A stretch of DNA of 37,296 bases, taken from contig JAISIZ010000026.1 of NCBI GenBank assembly GCA_031261785.1, positions 1 to 37,296 on the forward strand, in the 5' to 3' direction. How positions within the stretch are numbered: the first letter of the stretch is position 1; each line of letters begins with the position of its first letter. Below are positions 1 through 8,744 of this stretch, piece after piece. The position numbers were made by a program, and so were the translations under genes. The notes below the pieces were generated by a model. The model did no database searches. It was not told the origin of the DNA and worked only from the letters and a program-made list of their open reading frames with translations. Source of the DNA: Mediterranea sp. (in: CFB group bacteria) (GTDB taxonomy: Bacteria; Bacteroidota; Bacteroidia; Bacteroidales; Bacteroidaceae).

Positions 1-989
1 CGCTTCATCTTGTTGTAGTCCGTGCGGGTGTTGGGATCGACCATCGACCTGGGTGCCGTTCCCTGTCGTAGCCGGTTCTGCAGGTAATAGAGTACCATGT
101 CGCTGTTGAACATCTTGGGGTCGGTGTTCAGACTTTCGGGCGCGAAGCAGTAGTTGTCGTACCACGGCTTCATCTCCTCGATCATCGCCTCCACGTCGCC
201 CTTCAGCGCGCCCGCCTCGCTGTAGTAGCGGAGCATGGCGCGCACGTCCTCCTCGGAGAAGCCGAGCAGCATGTTGAACTGGGGGTCGGTGCTGATGTTC
301 CAGCCGATGTTGAAACCGCTGGTGAAGTCATCGAGCGTGACGGGGCTGACGCCGATCATGAAGATGCGGTCGAACATGCCCTTGTAGTTCTTGAAGGCGT
401 CGCGGTAGAATCCGCTGGCGCGCGTGATGGCATGATAGATCTCTTCTCCCTGCTCACCCGGCACCACGTTGGTGAAGTTGTCGTACTCGTCGATGATAAG
501 GTAGAGCGGGTAGCCTTTCCGCCGGGCCGCCGCGTCGAGGATGTCCAGTTTGGAACTCCCTTTTTCCGCCGCGTTGAAACGCTCGACGATCTCATCGTCG
601 TAATATCCGCGATAGCGATCCATGAAATCGTTCAGCCGTGCGGCGCTGTAAGCGTCGAACCGCTCGGCCAGATCGTCTATATCTCCCCCTATTTTGGAAA
701 AGTCGAGATGCAGCACTTGGTACGTGCCCTGCCTGTGCGTGGGACGTTTGCCTATCCAGAGGTCGCCGAACAATTGCCCGAACTTCTCTTTTTGCGCGAT
801 GTCGTAGTACGACCGCAGCATGCTGAGTAGCAAGCTCTTCCCGAAACGGCGGGGACGGATGAAGATGAGGTAACGCGATTGCTCCTCCAGCAAGGGAATG
901 TACTTCGTCTTGTCCACGTAGTAACAATTCTGCGTAACGAGGTCCTCGAAGTTCGACATTCCGTAAGGTATTTCTTTCACTGTTTCCAT
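1..989 (-). CDS. AAA-ATPase-like / PD-(D/E)XK nuclease family protein (3' end outside window)
   Basis: About 329 N-terminal residues are visible and the gene runs off the left edge. The start ATG at 989 gives METVKEIPYGMSNFEDL, followed by a P-loop in RPRRFGKSLLLSML (residues 45-58) and a Walker B segment LYLIIDEYDNF. Later come GVSPVTLDDFTSGFNI and, close to the edge, NTRTDYNKMK. These are hallmarks of the AAA-ATPase-like (PF09820) proteins that carry a C-terminal DUF1703/PDDEXK_9 nuclease domain, which would lie beyond base 1. The family is abundant and multicopy in Bacteroidetes. Its role is unproven; defence or mobile-element links have been suggested. It is divergent from parA and appears to be a single-gene unit. 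Confidence 0.85.
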   Translation of the reverse strand, partial: METVKEIPYGMSNFEDLVTQNCYYVDKTKYIPLLEEQSRYLIFIRPRRFGKSLLLSMLRSYYDIAQKEKFGQLFGDLWIGKRPTHRQGTYQVLHLDFSKIGGDIDDLAERFDAYSAARLNDFMDRYRGYYDDEIVERFNAAEKGSSKLDILDAAARRKGYPLYLIIDEYDNFTNVVPGEQGEEIYHAITRASGFYRDAFKNYKGMFDRIFMIGVSPVTLDDFTSGFNIGWNISTDPQFNMLLGFSEEDVRAMLRYYSEAGALKGDVEAMIEEMKPWYDNYCFAPESLNTDPKMFNSDMVLYYLQNRLRQGTAPRSMVDPNTRTDYNKMK

Positions 990-1301
990 AACTGCTCGTC
1001 TTTAAAGGGTGATGTTGGCGCGTGCCGCGGGCAAAGATATGCCTTTTGGACGAAGCGGAAAAAGAAATGGGGCACTTTTAACTGTAAAGCTTGGCCTCTA
1101 AATCTTAATCTTACGCAAGCCGACGCGGATAAAAGCGGAAATCCGGAGATAAAAGCGTATATTCGCGCCGATAGGCCCGCTTCGTTCCTACCAGTTATTA
1201 ACAAAAGAGGGGACTTATCAACAAAAAACATAAAGTTTGGCCGTCGGCGTAGGCGTTCTAAGGAATAATCACTTATTTCGCTGCCATCAAATTTAAAGGA
1301 T
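990..1301. other. Intergenic region between divergent AAA-ATPase gene and parA
   Basis: This 312-base AT-richer gap must hold promoters for both divergent genes. I see no RNA gene, no convincing ORF and no obvious parS-like palindrome. Apart from the weak parA promoter candidate at 1236-1260, nothing in it is assignable. Confidence 0.5.
1236..1260 (+). promoter_or_regulatory. Possible parA promoter
   Basis: TTTG at 1236-1239 is followed after 19 bases by TA at 1259-1260, the spacing of the Bacteroidetes consensus TTTG-N19-21-TAnnTTTG. The downstream TTTG half is absent (GAAT instead), so this is only a partial match. It lies about 40 bases upstream of the parA start. Confidence 0.3.
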
Positions 1302-2066
1302 ATGGGAAAAATCATAGCTTTGGCTAACCAGAAAGGTGGAGTGGGGAAGACGACCACGACCATCAACCTGGCCGCGTCGCTCGCCACCCTCGAGAAGAGG
1401 GTGCTCGTGGTGGACGCCGACCCGCAAGCGAACGCCTCTTCGGGACTGGGCGTGGACATCAAGCAATCGGAATGTACCATCTACGAGTGCATGATCGACA
1501 AGGCGGACGTGCGCGACGCCATTCTCGACACCGACATTGATTCGCTGAAGGTCATCTCCTCCCACATCAACCTGGTTGGCGCGGAGATCGAGATGCTCAA
1601 CCTGCCCAATCGGGAGAAAATCCTCAAGGGAGTGCTCACCCCGCTCAAGGAGGAGTACGACTTCATTCTCATCGACTGCTCACCGTCGCTCGGGCTGATC
1701 ACCATCAACGCCCTCACGGCGGCCGATTCGATCATCATCCCCGTGCAAGCCGAGTACTTCGCCCTCGAAGGCATCAGCAAATTGCTCAACACCATCAAGA
1801 TTATCAAGTCGAAGCTCAACCCCGGGCTGGAGATCGAAGGATTCTTGCTCACCATGTACGATTCGCGCCTGCGCCAGGCCGGACAGATCTACGAGGAGGT
1901 GAAGCGACACTTCCAGGAGCTGGTGTTCAACACCGTGATACAACGCAACGTGAAGCTGAGCGAAGCGCCCAGCTACGGCATACCCGCCATACTCTACGAT
2001 GCCGACTCCACAGGCGCCAAGAACCACCTGGCGCTGGCCCGGGAGTTGATAGCCAAGAACAAATGA
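1302..2066 (+). CDS. parA: Chromosome-partitioning ATPase ParA (Soj)
   Basis: A 254-residue ParA/MinD-type ATPase, the usual length for chromosomal Soj. The deviant Walker A motif is near the N-terminus ([19 protein letters not shown], residues 9-27). Walker A' follows in [11 protein letters not shown] and Walker B in [11 protein letters not shown]. It forms ATP-dependent dimers on the nucleoid and is stimulated by ParB to move replication origins apart. parB starts 25 bases downstream, as in most bacterial chromosomes. Chromosomal rather than plasmid origin is inferred from the short N-terminus (no HTH) and the housekeeping neighbours. Confidence 0.96.
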   Translation: MGKIIALANQKGGVGKTTTTINLAASLATLEKRVLVVDADPQANASSGLGVDIKQSECTIYECMIDKADVRDAILDTDIDSLKVISSHINLVGAEIEMLNLPNREKILKGVLTPLKEEYDFILIDCSPSLGLITINALTAADSIIIPVQAEYFALEGISKLLNTIKIIKSKLNPGLEIEGFLLTMYDSRLRQAGQIYEEVKRHFQELVFNTVIQRNVKLSEAPSYGIPAILYDADSTGAKNHLALARELIAKNK

Positions 2067-2091
2067 ACTTCAAGAAAGGAGTGTACCGATA

Positions 2092-2985
2092 ATGACCACG
2101 CATAAAAGAAACGCATTAGGCCGAGGCCTCGACGCCCTGCTCTCCATGGACGACGTGCGCACCGAAGGCTCATCCTCCATCAACGAGATAGAGCTGGACA
2201 AGATCAAGGTCAACCCCAACCAGCCCCGACGGGAATTCGATCCCGACGCCCTGGGCGAGCTGGCCGATTCCATCGCCGAGATAGGCATCATACAACCCAT
2301 CACCCTGAGGAAGCTGTCCGACGACGAGTACCAGATCATCGCCGGCGAACGACGGTACCGCGCCTCGCAGAAAGCGGGGCTGAAGGCGATACCCGCCTAT
2401 ATACGCACCGCCGACGACGAGAACATGATGGAGATGGCGCTCATCGAGAACATACAACGCGAGGACCTTAACGCCGTGGAGATCGCCCTGGCCTACCAGC
2501 ACCTGCTCGACCAGTACGAGCTGACGCAGGAACGGCTCAGCGAGCGCATCGGCAAGAACCGCACCACCATCACCAACTACCTGCGCCTGCTCAAGCTACC
2601 CGCCCCCGTGCAGATGGCATTGCAGAACAAACAGATAGACATGGGGCACGCCCGCGCGCTCATCACCCTCGGCGACCCCAAGCTACAGGTCAAGGTGCTC
2701 GAGGAGACACTGGAGCACGGATACTCCGTGCGCAAGGTGGAGGAGATCGTGAAGTCGCTCAGCCAAGGAGAGACGGTGAAGAGCGGCGCCAGGAAGATCG
2801 CCCCCAAGCGGGCCAAGCTGCCGGCGGAGTTCACCACGCTGAAACAGCAACTATCGGGATTCTTTCGCACCAAGGTGCAGCTCACCTGCTCCGACAAGGG
2901 GAAAGGGAAGATCAGCATACCCTTCGGCAACGAAGAGGAGCTGGAACGCATCATGGAGATATTCGACACGCTAAAGAATAAATGA
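2092..2985 (+). CDS. parB: Chromosome-partitioning protein ParB (Spo0J)
   Basis: A 297-residue ParB. The N-terminal segment ALGRGLDALL is the ParA-stimulating peptide. The ParB/sulfiredoxin-like CTPase domain contains NPNQPRREF and the GERRYRA motif (about residues 40-120). ENIQREDLNAVEIA and a helix-turn-helix follow (KNRTTITNYLRLLKLP, about 150-175), then a C-terminal dimerisation region. It binds parS sites and loads SMC. Its stop codon overlaps the next start (ATGA at 2982), so translation of the following gene is probably coupled. I found no clear parS palindrome within the window. Confidence 0.96.
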   Translation: MTTHKRNALGRGLDALLSMDDVRTEGSSSINEIELDKIKVNPNQPRREFDPDALGELADSIAEIGIIQPITLRKLSDDEYQIIAGERRYRASQKAGLKAIPAYIRTADDENMMEMALIENIQREDLNAVEIALAYQHLLDQYELTQERLSERIGKNRTTITNYLRLLKLPAPVQMALQNKQIDMGHARALITLGDPKLQVKVLEETLEHGYSVRKVEEIVKSLSQGETVKSGARKIAPKRAKLPAEFTTLKQQLSGFFRTKVQLTCSDKGKGKISIPFGNEEELERIMEIFDTLKNK

Positions 2986-3884
2986 GAGGAAGAAGCCGAA
3001 CATACCGCCCCATCATCGTGACCCTGCTCTGCGTCTTGTCGCTCATGGCAGGGCTTGATGTATGCGCGCAAACACCAATAACGACCGAGCGGAACGACAC
3101 CGTCACGCGGCGGCGCGAGCCTCCCAAGGCCCGCGCGCGCCGGAATCACGACGCGGAGGCGAAGAACGATTCGCTACGCCCCGACGCGTCGCGCGGGGAC
3201 TCGGCGGTGTGGGCCGGCCGACGGCTACAACCCGTCGACAGCCTGTCGGCGGCCCGCATACAGGTCGCCGACAGCCTGAATGAGGCCAACCGGAGGGAGC
3301 TGACGAAGCTCGAATCGCCCATAACCGTCGGGACCGATAGCCTGCCGCCGCCGACAGACCCGAACAAGAGAATGTTTGTCCCCAACCCCACCAAGGCCAC
3401 CTGGCTGGCCATCGTATTCCCCGGGGCAGGACAGATCTACAACCGGAAGTACTGGAAGCTACCCATCATCTACGGCGGATTTGCCGGATGCGCCTACGCC
3501 CTGAGCTGGAACGGGAAGATGTACAAGGATTACTCGCAGGCCTACCTCGACATCATGGACAGCAATCCCAACACCAACAGCTACCAGGACCTGCTGCCAC
3601 CGGGATACACCTACAACGAAGAGCAGCTGAAGAATACGCTGAAGAGGCGCAAGGACATGTTCAGGCGCTATCGCGACCTGAGCATCTTCGCCTTTATTGG
3701 CGTCTATATCCTCTCCATCGTCGACGCTTACGTCGATGCCGAGCTGTCCAATTTTGACATCAGCCCCGACCTGAGCATGAGGGTGGGGCCGGCGGTGATC
3801 GACAACAACGGCGACGCGTCGCCCTACCACTCGGGCGGGCTGAAGAACAAGTCGGTGGGCGTGCAATGCTCCCTGCGCTTTTGA
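2982..3884 (+). CDS. DUF5683 domain membrane protein
   Basis: A 300-residue exported or membrane protein. A signal peptide-like N-terminus (IIVTLLCVLSLMAGLDVCAQ) is followed by an Arg- and Ser-rich low-complexity linker to about residue 130. The conserved block comes next (ATWLAIVFPGAGQIYNRKYWKLP, then IIYGGFAGCAYALSWN) and a second hydrophobic segment (LSIFAFIGVYILSIVDAYVDA). This is the DUF5683 signature seen in Bacteroidetes, commonly next to parAB and mltD. No biochemical function is known. The 4-base overlap with parB and the next gene 26 bases downstream indicate one operon. Confidence 0.85.
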   Translation: MRGRSRTYRPIIVTLLCVLSLMAGLDVCAQTPITTERNDTVTRRREPPKARARRNHDAEAKNDSLRPDASRGDSAVWAGRRLQPVDSLSAARIQVADSLNEANRRELTKLESPITVGTDSLPPPTDPNKRMFVPNPTKATWLAIVFPGAGQIYNRKYWKLPIIYGGFAGCAYALSWNGKMYKDYSQAYLDIMDSNPNTNSYQDLLPPGYTYNEEQLKNTLKRRKDMFRRYRDLSIFAFIGVYILSIVDAYVDAELSNFDISPDLSMRVGPAVIDNNGDASPYHSGGLKNKSVGVQCSLRF

Positions 3885-3910
3885 TAGATATAATGTAGAG
3901 AATCCGATAT

Positions 3911-5206
3911 ATGAGAAGTATAAGATACATCAGCATCGTGGCGACACTGCTCATCATGGCGGCGGCGAACGCCCAGAACCCCAAGGGCGTGGTGGCGCGC
4001 GACATGCGAGACCCCGCACGGATGGACAGCATCGACCTGCCTCCCAGCATGACCTATCCGCTGGATAGCCTGCTGAGCGAATGGAAAGCGAAGAGCTACC
4101 TGCGACGCGGGGAAGGCGATTGCGTCACTTCCGGCGTGAACCCCACCTTCAGCGATTCGGTGTACATCGACCGGCTGGGACGGATACCCGCCGTCATCGA
4201 GATGCCCTACAACGACATCGTGCGCAAGTTCATCGACCAATACACCACCCGCCTGCGCGGGCAGGTATCGTTCATGCTGGGCGCGGCCAACTTCTACATG
4301 CCCATCTTCGAGGAGGCGCTCGACGCCTACAACCTGCCCCTGGAACTGAAGTACCTGCCCATCATCGAGTCGGCGCTCAACCCCAGCGCCGAATCGCGAG
4401 CCGGCGCGTCGGGACTTTGGCAATTCATGATAGGGACCGGAAAGATGTACGGGCTGGAAAGCAACAGCCTCGTGGACGAGCGGCGCGACCCGATAAAGTC
4501 CAGCTGGGCCGCCGCGCGCTACCTCAAGGAGATGTACGACATATACGGCGACTGGAACCTCGTGATAGCCGCCTACAACTGCGGGCCGGGAACCATCAAC
4601 AAGGCCATCCGGCGGGCCGACGGGGCGACCGACTACTGGAAGATATTCTACTATCTGCCCCGGGAGACGCAGGGATATGTACCCGCCTTCATCGCCGCCA
4701 ACTACGTGATGACCTACTACTGCGAACACAATATCTGCCCCATGCTGACCAACATGCCCGCCGACACCGACACCGTGCGGGTGAACCGTGCCCTGCACTT
4801 CCAGCAGGTGGCCGACCTCTGCCACATTCCCCTGGAACAGGTCAAGAGCCTCAACCCGCAGTACAAGAGGGACATCGTGCCAGGTAACAGCCAGCTTTGC
4901 ACCCTGAGACTGCCCATCAACGCCGTGAGCGACTTTATCGACCGGCAGGACACCATCTACCAACACAGGGCCAGCGAACTTTTCCGCAACCGCACCACGG
5001 TGGCCGTGCAGGAACGATCCGATCGACGGGGACGACGTACGGCCCAGGCCGGGAAGGGTATGCCTACCCAATACCGGATCAAGTCGGGCGACACCCTTTC
5101 CACCATAGCCGACAGGTTCAACGTGCGCGTCTCCGACCTCCAGCGCTGGAACGGATTGTCGGGTACGAAGATCTCGGCAGGCAAAACCCTGAGGATATAT
5201 AAATAA
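3911..5206 (+). CDS. MltD-like membrane-bound lytic murein transglycosylase with LysM
   Basis: A 431-residue exported enzyme predicted to cleave the MurNAc-GlcNAc bond of peptidoglycan, forming 1,6-anhydro ends. The signal peptide is residues 1-22. The goose-lysozyme-like SLT domain (about 120-270) has catalytic Glu153 in PIIESALNPSA, followed by SGLWQFM, AYNCGPGTI and the MltD-type RETQGYVPAFIAANY. A weak LysM-like segment near 300-345 precedes a canonical C-terminal LysM (YRIKSGDTLSTIADRFNV, about 385-431) that binds glycan chains. No lipobox cysteine is present, unlike E. coli MltD. It lies in the parAB-DUF5683 operon, 9 bases before the RelA/SpoT gene. Confidence 0.92.
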   Translation: MRSIRYISIVATLLIMAAANAQNPKGVVARDMRDPARMDSIDLPPSMTYPLDSLLSEWKAKSYLRRGEGDCVTSGVNPTFSDSVYIDRLGRIPAVIEMPYNDIVRKFIDQYTTRLRGQVSFMLGAANFYMPIFEEALDAYNLPLELKYLPIIESALNPSAESRAGASGLWQFMIGTGKMYGLESNSLVDERRDPIKSSWAAARYLKEMYDIYGDWNLVIAAYNCGPGTINKAIRRADGATDYWKIFYYLPRETQGYVPAFIAANYVMTYYCEHNICPMLTNMPADTDTVRVNRALHFQQVADLCHIPLEQVKSLNPQYKRDIVPGNSQLCTLRLPINAVSDFIDRQDTIYQHRASELFRNRTTVAVQERSDRRGRRTAQAGKGMPTQYRIKSGDTLSTIADRFNVRVSDLQRWNGLSGTKISAGKTLRIYK

Positions 5207-5211
5207 GGAGG
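5205..5211 (+). promoter_or_regulatory. Strong Shine-Dalgarno site for the rel/spo gene
   Basis: AAGGAGG ends four bases before the ATG at 5216 and overlaps the stop codon of the transglycosylase gene. Most genes in this window lack a recognisable Shine-Dalgarno, as is usual in Bacteroidetes. A near-perfect site here is therefore unusual, and it fixes the start. Confidence 0.7.
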
Positions 5212-5215
5212 AATC

Positions 5216-7480
5216 ATGAACGAGCTATCAGCCAAAGACAAAGCCGAGGAAGAGATGATCAACCAGGCGTTCCACAAACTCCTGGACGACTACCTCCATA
5301 CCAAGCACCGCAAGCGTGTGGAGATCATCACCAAGGCATTCAACTTCGCCAACCAGGCACACAAGGGCATCAAGCGGCGATCGGGGGAACCGTACATCAT
5401 GCACCCCATAGCCGTGGCGAGTATCGTGTGCAACGAGATTGGCCTGGGATCGACCTCCATCTGCTCCGCCCTCCTCCACGACGTAGTGGAAGACACCGAC
5501 TACATGGTGGAGGATATCGAGAACATCTTCGGCCCGAAGATCGCGCAGATCGTGGACGGACTGACGAAGATCTCCGGAGGCATCTTCGGCGACCACGCCT
5601 CGGCGCAGGCCGAGAACTTCAAGAAGCTGCTGCTCACCATGAACGACGACATACGCGTCATCCTCATCAAGATAGCCGACCGGCTGCACAACATGCGCAC
5701 CCTTGGCGCCATGCTGCCCAACAAGCAGTACAAGATAGCCGGCGAGACGCTCTACATCTACGCGCCCCTGGCCAACCGCCTGGGACTGTACAAGATAAAG
5801 ACCGAGCTGGAAGACCTCAGCTTCAAGTACGAACACCCCGAGGAGTACGCCGAGATAGAGGAGAAGCTCAACGCCACCGCCACGGAGCGCGACCGCCTGT
5901 TCAACGAGTTCACCGTACCCATACGCGCCAAGCTCGACACGATGGGACTGAAGTACCGCATCCTGGCCCGGGTGAAGTCCATCTATTCCATCTGGAACAA
6001 GATGCAGACCAAGAACCTCCCTTTCGACGAGATATACGACATCCTCGCCGTGCGCGTCATCTTCGAGCCGCGCAACCCCGACGAGGAGCTGAACGACTGC
6101 TTCGACATATACGTCGGCATCTCCAAGATATACAAGCCGCATCCCGACCGCCTGCGCGACTGGGTGAGCCATCCCAAGGCCAACGGCTACCAAGCCCTGC
6201 ACGTCACCCTGATGGCTGCCAACGGACAATGGATCGAGGTGCAGATACGGAGCGAGCGCATGAACGAGGTGGCCGAGCAAGGATTCGCCGCCCACTGGAA
6301 ATACAAGGACGGCGGCGGCAGCGAGGACGAAGGGGAGCTGGAGAAATGGCTGAAGACCATCAAGGAGATCCTCGACGACCCACAACCCGACGCCATCGAC
6401 TTCCTCGACACCATCAAGCTCAACCTCTTCGCGTCGGAGATATTCGTCTTCACGCCCAAGGGAGAGCTGAAGACCATGCCGCAAAACGCCACCGCGCTCG
6501 ACTTCGCCTTCTCCCTGCATACCGACATCGGCAGCCACTGCATCGGAGCCAAGGTGAACCACCGGCTCGTGCCGCTCAGCCATAAGCTGCAGAGCGGCGA
6601 CCAGGTGGAGATACTTACCTCGCAGTCGCAGCGCGTGCAGCCCCAATGGGAACTCTTCGCCACCACCGCGCGGGCAAGGGCGAAAATCGCCTCCATCCTC
6701 CGCAAGGAGCGGAAGGCACACCAGAACCTCGGCGAGGAAACGCTCGGCGAGTTCCTACGGAAAGAGGAGATAATGACCAATCCCGCGTCGGCCATGGAGA
6801 AGCTGCGCAAGCTGCACGGATTCCACACGATGGACGAGCTGCTGGTGGCCATCGGCGACAAGAGCCTCACCCTGGGCGAGGCCGACAAGAACCTGCTGAG
6901 GGACAAGCGTTCGGGAAACTGGAAACGGTACCTTAGCTTCTCCTTCGGAAGCGGCAAGGAGAAAGAGGGGGAAGAGGCGGGAAAAGAGGGCGCGCCGACA
7001 AACGCCCCGAAAGAGAAGATTGACACCAAGGGGGTGATCAAGCTCACCGAGGAGGCCCTCAAGGAGAAGTATGTCATGGCCGACTGCTGCCACCCCATAC
7101 CCGGCGACGACGTGTTGGGATACACCGACGACAACGGACGCATCATCATCCACAAACGCCAATGCCCCGTGGCGGCGAAGCTGAAGAGCAGCTACGGAAA
7201 CCGCATCATAGCCACCGTGTGGGACACCCACAAGGAACTCACCTTCCTGGTCTACATATCCGTCAGGGGAATCGACGACGTGGGCGTGCTCAACGACATC
7301 ACGCAGGTCATTTCCCGACAGCTCAACGTCAATATCCGCAAACTCAACATCGAGACCGACGACGGCATCTTCGAGGGAAAGATACAGCTATGGGTGCACG
7401 ACGTGGACGACGTGAAAACCATCTGCAACAACCTCAAGAAGAACAAGAATATACAGCTCGCCGTGAGGGTGGAGAATTGA
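5216..7480 (+). CDS. rsh: Bifunctional (p)ppGpp synthetase/hydrolase, RelA/SpoT family
   Basis: A 754-residue long RSH enzyme that makes and degrades the alarmone (p)ppGpp. The hydrolase HD domain looks intact: His63 in YIMHPIAVA, His88-Asp89 with Glu92-Asp93 in LLHDVVEDTD, and DRLHNMRTL. The synthetase domain has RVKSIYSIWNKM and GYQALH (324-329). The charge-signature motif is RLRD (312-315), resembling the basic RxKD of bifunctional enzymes rather than the acidic ExDD of monofunctional RelA. TGS (about 405-465), a Cys-containing zinc-finger region (YVMADCCHPIPGDD) and ACT (about 680-754) follow. Dual activity is inferred from these motifs. It is co-directional with the par and mltD genes. 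Confidence 0.95.
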   Translation: MNELSAKDKAEEEMINQAFHKLLDDYLHTKHRKRVEIITKAFNFANQAHKGIKRRSGEPYIMHPIAVASIVCNEIGLGSTSICSALLHDVVEDTDYMVEDIENIFGPKIAQIVDGLTKISGGIFGDHASAQAENFKKLLLTMNDDIRVILIKIADRLHNMRTLGAMLPNKQYKIAGETLYIYAPLANRLGLYKIKTELEDLSFKYEHPEEYAEIEEKLNATATERDRLFNEFTVPIRAKLDTMGLKYRILARVKSIYSIWNKMQTKNLPFDEIYDILAVRVIFEPRNPDEELNDCFDIYVGISKIYKPHPDRLRDWVSHPKANGYQALHVTLMAANGQWIEVQIRSERMNEVAEQGFAAHWKYKDGGGSEDEGELEKWLKTIKEILDDPQPDAIDFLDTIKLNLFASEIFVFTPKGELKTMPQNATALDFAFSLHTDIGSHCIGAKVNHRLVPLSHKLQSGDQVEILTSQSQRVQPQWELFATTARARAKIASILRKERKAHQNLGEETLGEFLRKEEIMTNPASAMEKLRKLHGFHTMDELLVAIGDKSLTLGEADKNLLRDKRSGNWKRYLSFSFGSGKEKEGEEAGKEGAPTNAPKEKIDTKGVIKLTEEALKEKYVMADCCHPIPGDDVLGYTDDNGRIIIHKRQCPVAAKLKSSYGNRIIATVWDTHKELTFLVYISVRGIDDVGVLNDITQVISRQLNVNIRKLNIETDDGIFEGKIQLWVHDVDDVKTICNNLKKNKNIQLAVRVEN

Positions 7481-7488
7481 CCAAGGCA

Positions 7489-8160
7489 ATGCGGACACTC
7501 AGGACACGCTTACTACTATGTGGCATCGCTTTCTTGACACTCACCTCGAGCTGCCGGAAGGGAGACTTGACGCCCCGACCCAACCAGCCGCACAACATAC
7601 GCGGCGTGGCCAACTATCGTAAAGCCTTCCCCGACGTCAACGATACGCACCTCCAGGCCGCCGCGGCAGTGGGCATATCACCCATTGCCGACCGTCGGAC
7701 GGCCGATAGCCTGACCGACGAGTTGACACGCGTCGAAGACAACGACTGGTACGTGGTCGACACGCTCACCTATTCCATCCCTTATCTCGTGCGCCGGGCC
7801 GACACGCTGCTCGCCGACATCGGACGCAACTTCAGCGATTCGCTCGAGGCCAAGGGGCTGAATCCCAACCTGCTCATCGTGACTTCCGTGCTACGTACCC
7901 GGCAGGACGTGCGTCGCCTGCGACGACGCAACGGCAACGCCTCCGAGAACTCCGCGCATTGCTACGGAGCTACCTTCGACATCAGCTGGAAACGGTTTCG
8001 CAAGGTCGAGAAGGATAACGAGGGACACCCGTTCCAGGATGTCGCTCCCGACACCTTGAAACGGGTGCTCTCCGAGGTGCTGCGCGACCTCCGCCAGGAG
8101 GGACGCTGCTACGTGAAGCATGAGCTGAACCAGGCCTGCTTCCATATCACCGCGCGCTGA
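7489..8160 (+). CDS. M15/VanY-like (DUF5715 family) lipoprotein, putative peptidoglycan carboxypeptidase
   Basis: A 223-residue protein. The start at 7489 is chosen because it follows the rel/spo stop by 8 bases and yields a lipoprotein-type N-terminus (LLLCGIAFLTLTSSC). The motif ENSAHCYGATFDI matches the SxHxxxxxxD zinc-ligand pattern of M15 DD-carboxypeptidases, and a further His219 lies in CFHITAR. His157, Asp164 and His219 are the likely metal ligands. IVTSVLRTRQDVRRLRRRN is the preceding conserved block of the DUF5715 family. The substrate is probably peptidoglycan stem peptides, by inference. It is likely the last gene of the plus-strand run. Confidence 0.78.
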   Translation: MRTLRTRLLLCGIAFLTLTSSCRKGDLTPRPNQPHNIRGVANYRKAFPDVNDTHLQAAAAVGISPIADRRTADSLTDELTRVEDNDWYVVDTLTYSIPYLVRRADTLLADIGRNFSDSLEAKGLNPNLLIVTSVLRTRQDVRRLRRRNGNASENSAHCYGATFDISWKRFRKVEKDNEGHPFQDVAPDTLKRVLSEVLRDLRQEGRCYVKHELNQACFHITAR

Positions 8161-8176
8161 CGGGGGGGGAATCCTC

Positions 8177-8722
8177 TCAATAGCGGTTGTAGGTGATGAC
8201 TTTCTCGGCTGGTTTGCGGATCTTTTTTCGCTTCTCCTTCGTCGGATAGCCGATGATGATGTCGAGCAACAGACGCTTGGAAGCGGGTATGCCAAGCAAC
8301 CGCTTGATCTCCTTCTCGTCGAACCAGCCGAGGATACAGGAACCCAAGCCTTCGCTCTCGGCGGCCAGCGTGAGGTGTGCGGTGGCTATGCCGATATCGA
8401 TCAGGGGGAAATGCTTGTCTTTCACCTTGCCGCCCAACATGGAGGTGATGTTGGCCGATTCCTCGATCACGAGGATGTGCACGGGAGCGTCCTTGGCGAA
8501 CTTGTTCATACCCAGTCCGGCCGTGGCCTTGCCCACGCGGACGGCAAGCTCGGGATCGGTCACTACCACGAATTTCCAGGGCTGGGCGTTGCAGGCCGAG
8601 GGCGCCAGACGTCCGGCCTCGAGGATGCGCTCCAGTTTCTCCGGCTCCACGGGGCGGGATTTATCGTAGGCCCGGTCGCTCTGTCGGGCCGTCACCAATC
8701 TCAAAAAGTCGGTTGATTCCAT
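8177..8722 (-). CDS. Nitroreductase family flavoprotein
   Basis: A 181-residue FMN-dependent oxidoreductase-like protein. The N-terminal signature RQSDRAYDKSRPV is followed by AGRLAPSACNAQPWKFVVV, typical of the nitroreductase fold. TAHLTLAAESEGLGSCILGWF is the usual mid-domain motif, and IIGYPTKEKRKKIRKPAEKVI is a C-terminal segment common in Bacteroidetes members. The physiological substrate is unknown. Its stop faces the plus-strand M15-like gene 16 bases away. ribE lies 22 bases upstream in the same direction, so the two are probably co-transcribed, linking an FMN enzyme with flavin synthesis. Confidence 0.9.
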   Translation of the reverse strand: MESTDFLRLVTARQSDRAYDKSRPVEPEKLERILEAGRLAPSACNAQPWKFVVVTDPELAVRVGKATAGLGMNKFAKDAPVHILVIEESANITSMLGGKVKDKHFPLIDIGIATAHLTLAAESEGLGSCILGWFDEKEIKRLLGIPASKRLLLDIIIGYPTKEKRKKIRKPAEKVITYNRY

Positions 8723-8744
8723 ACTCTACGCGCGCGTTACATGA

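Noticed and set aside
990..1301. parS sites or a replication origin next to parAB
   Set aside because: No palindrome resembling the parS consensus and no DnaA-box cluster were seen here or elsewhere in the window by eye.
4081..4887. Long alternative-frame ORFs over the transglycosylase, rel/spo and atp genes
   Set aside because: They are high-GC shadows (Arg/His/Gln-rich or Val/Gly/Leu-rich) of well-recognised genes and carry no domain signatures.
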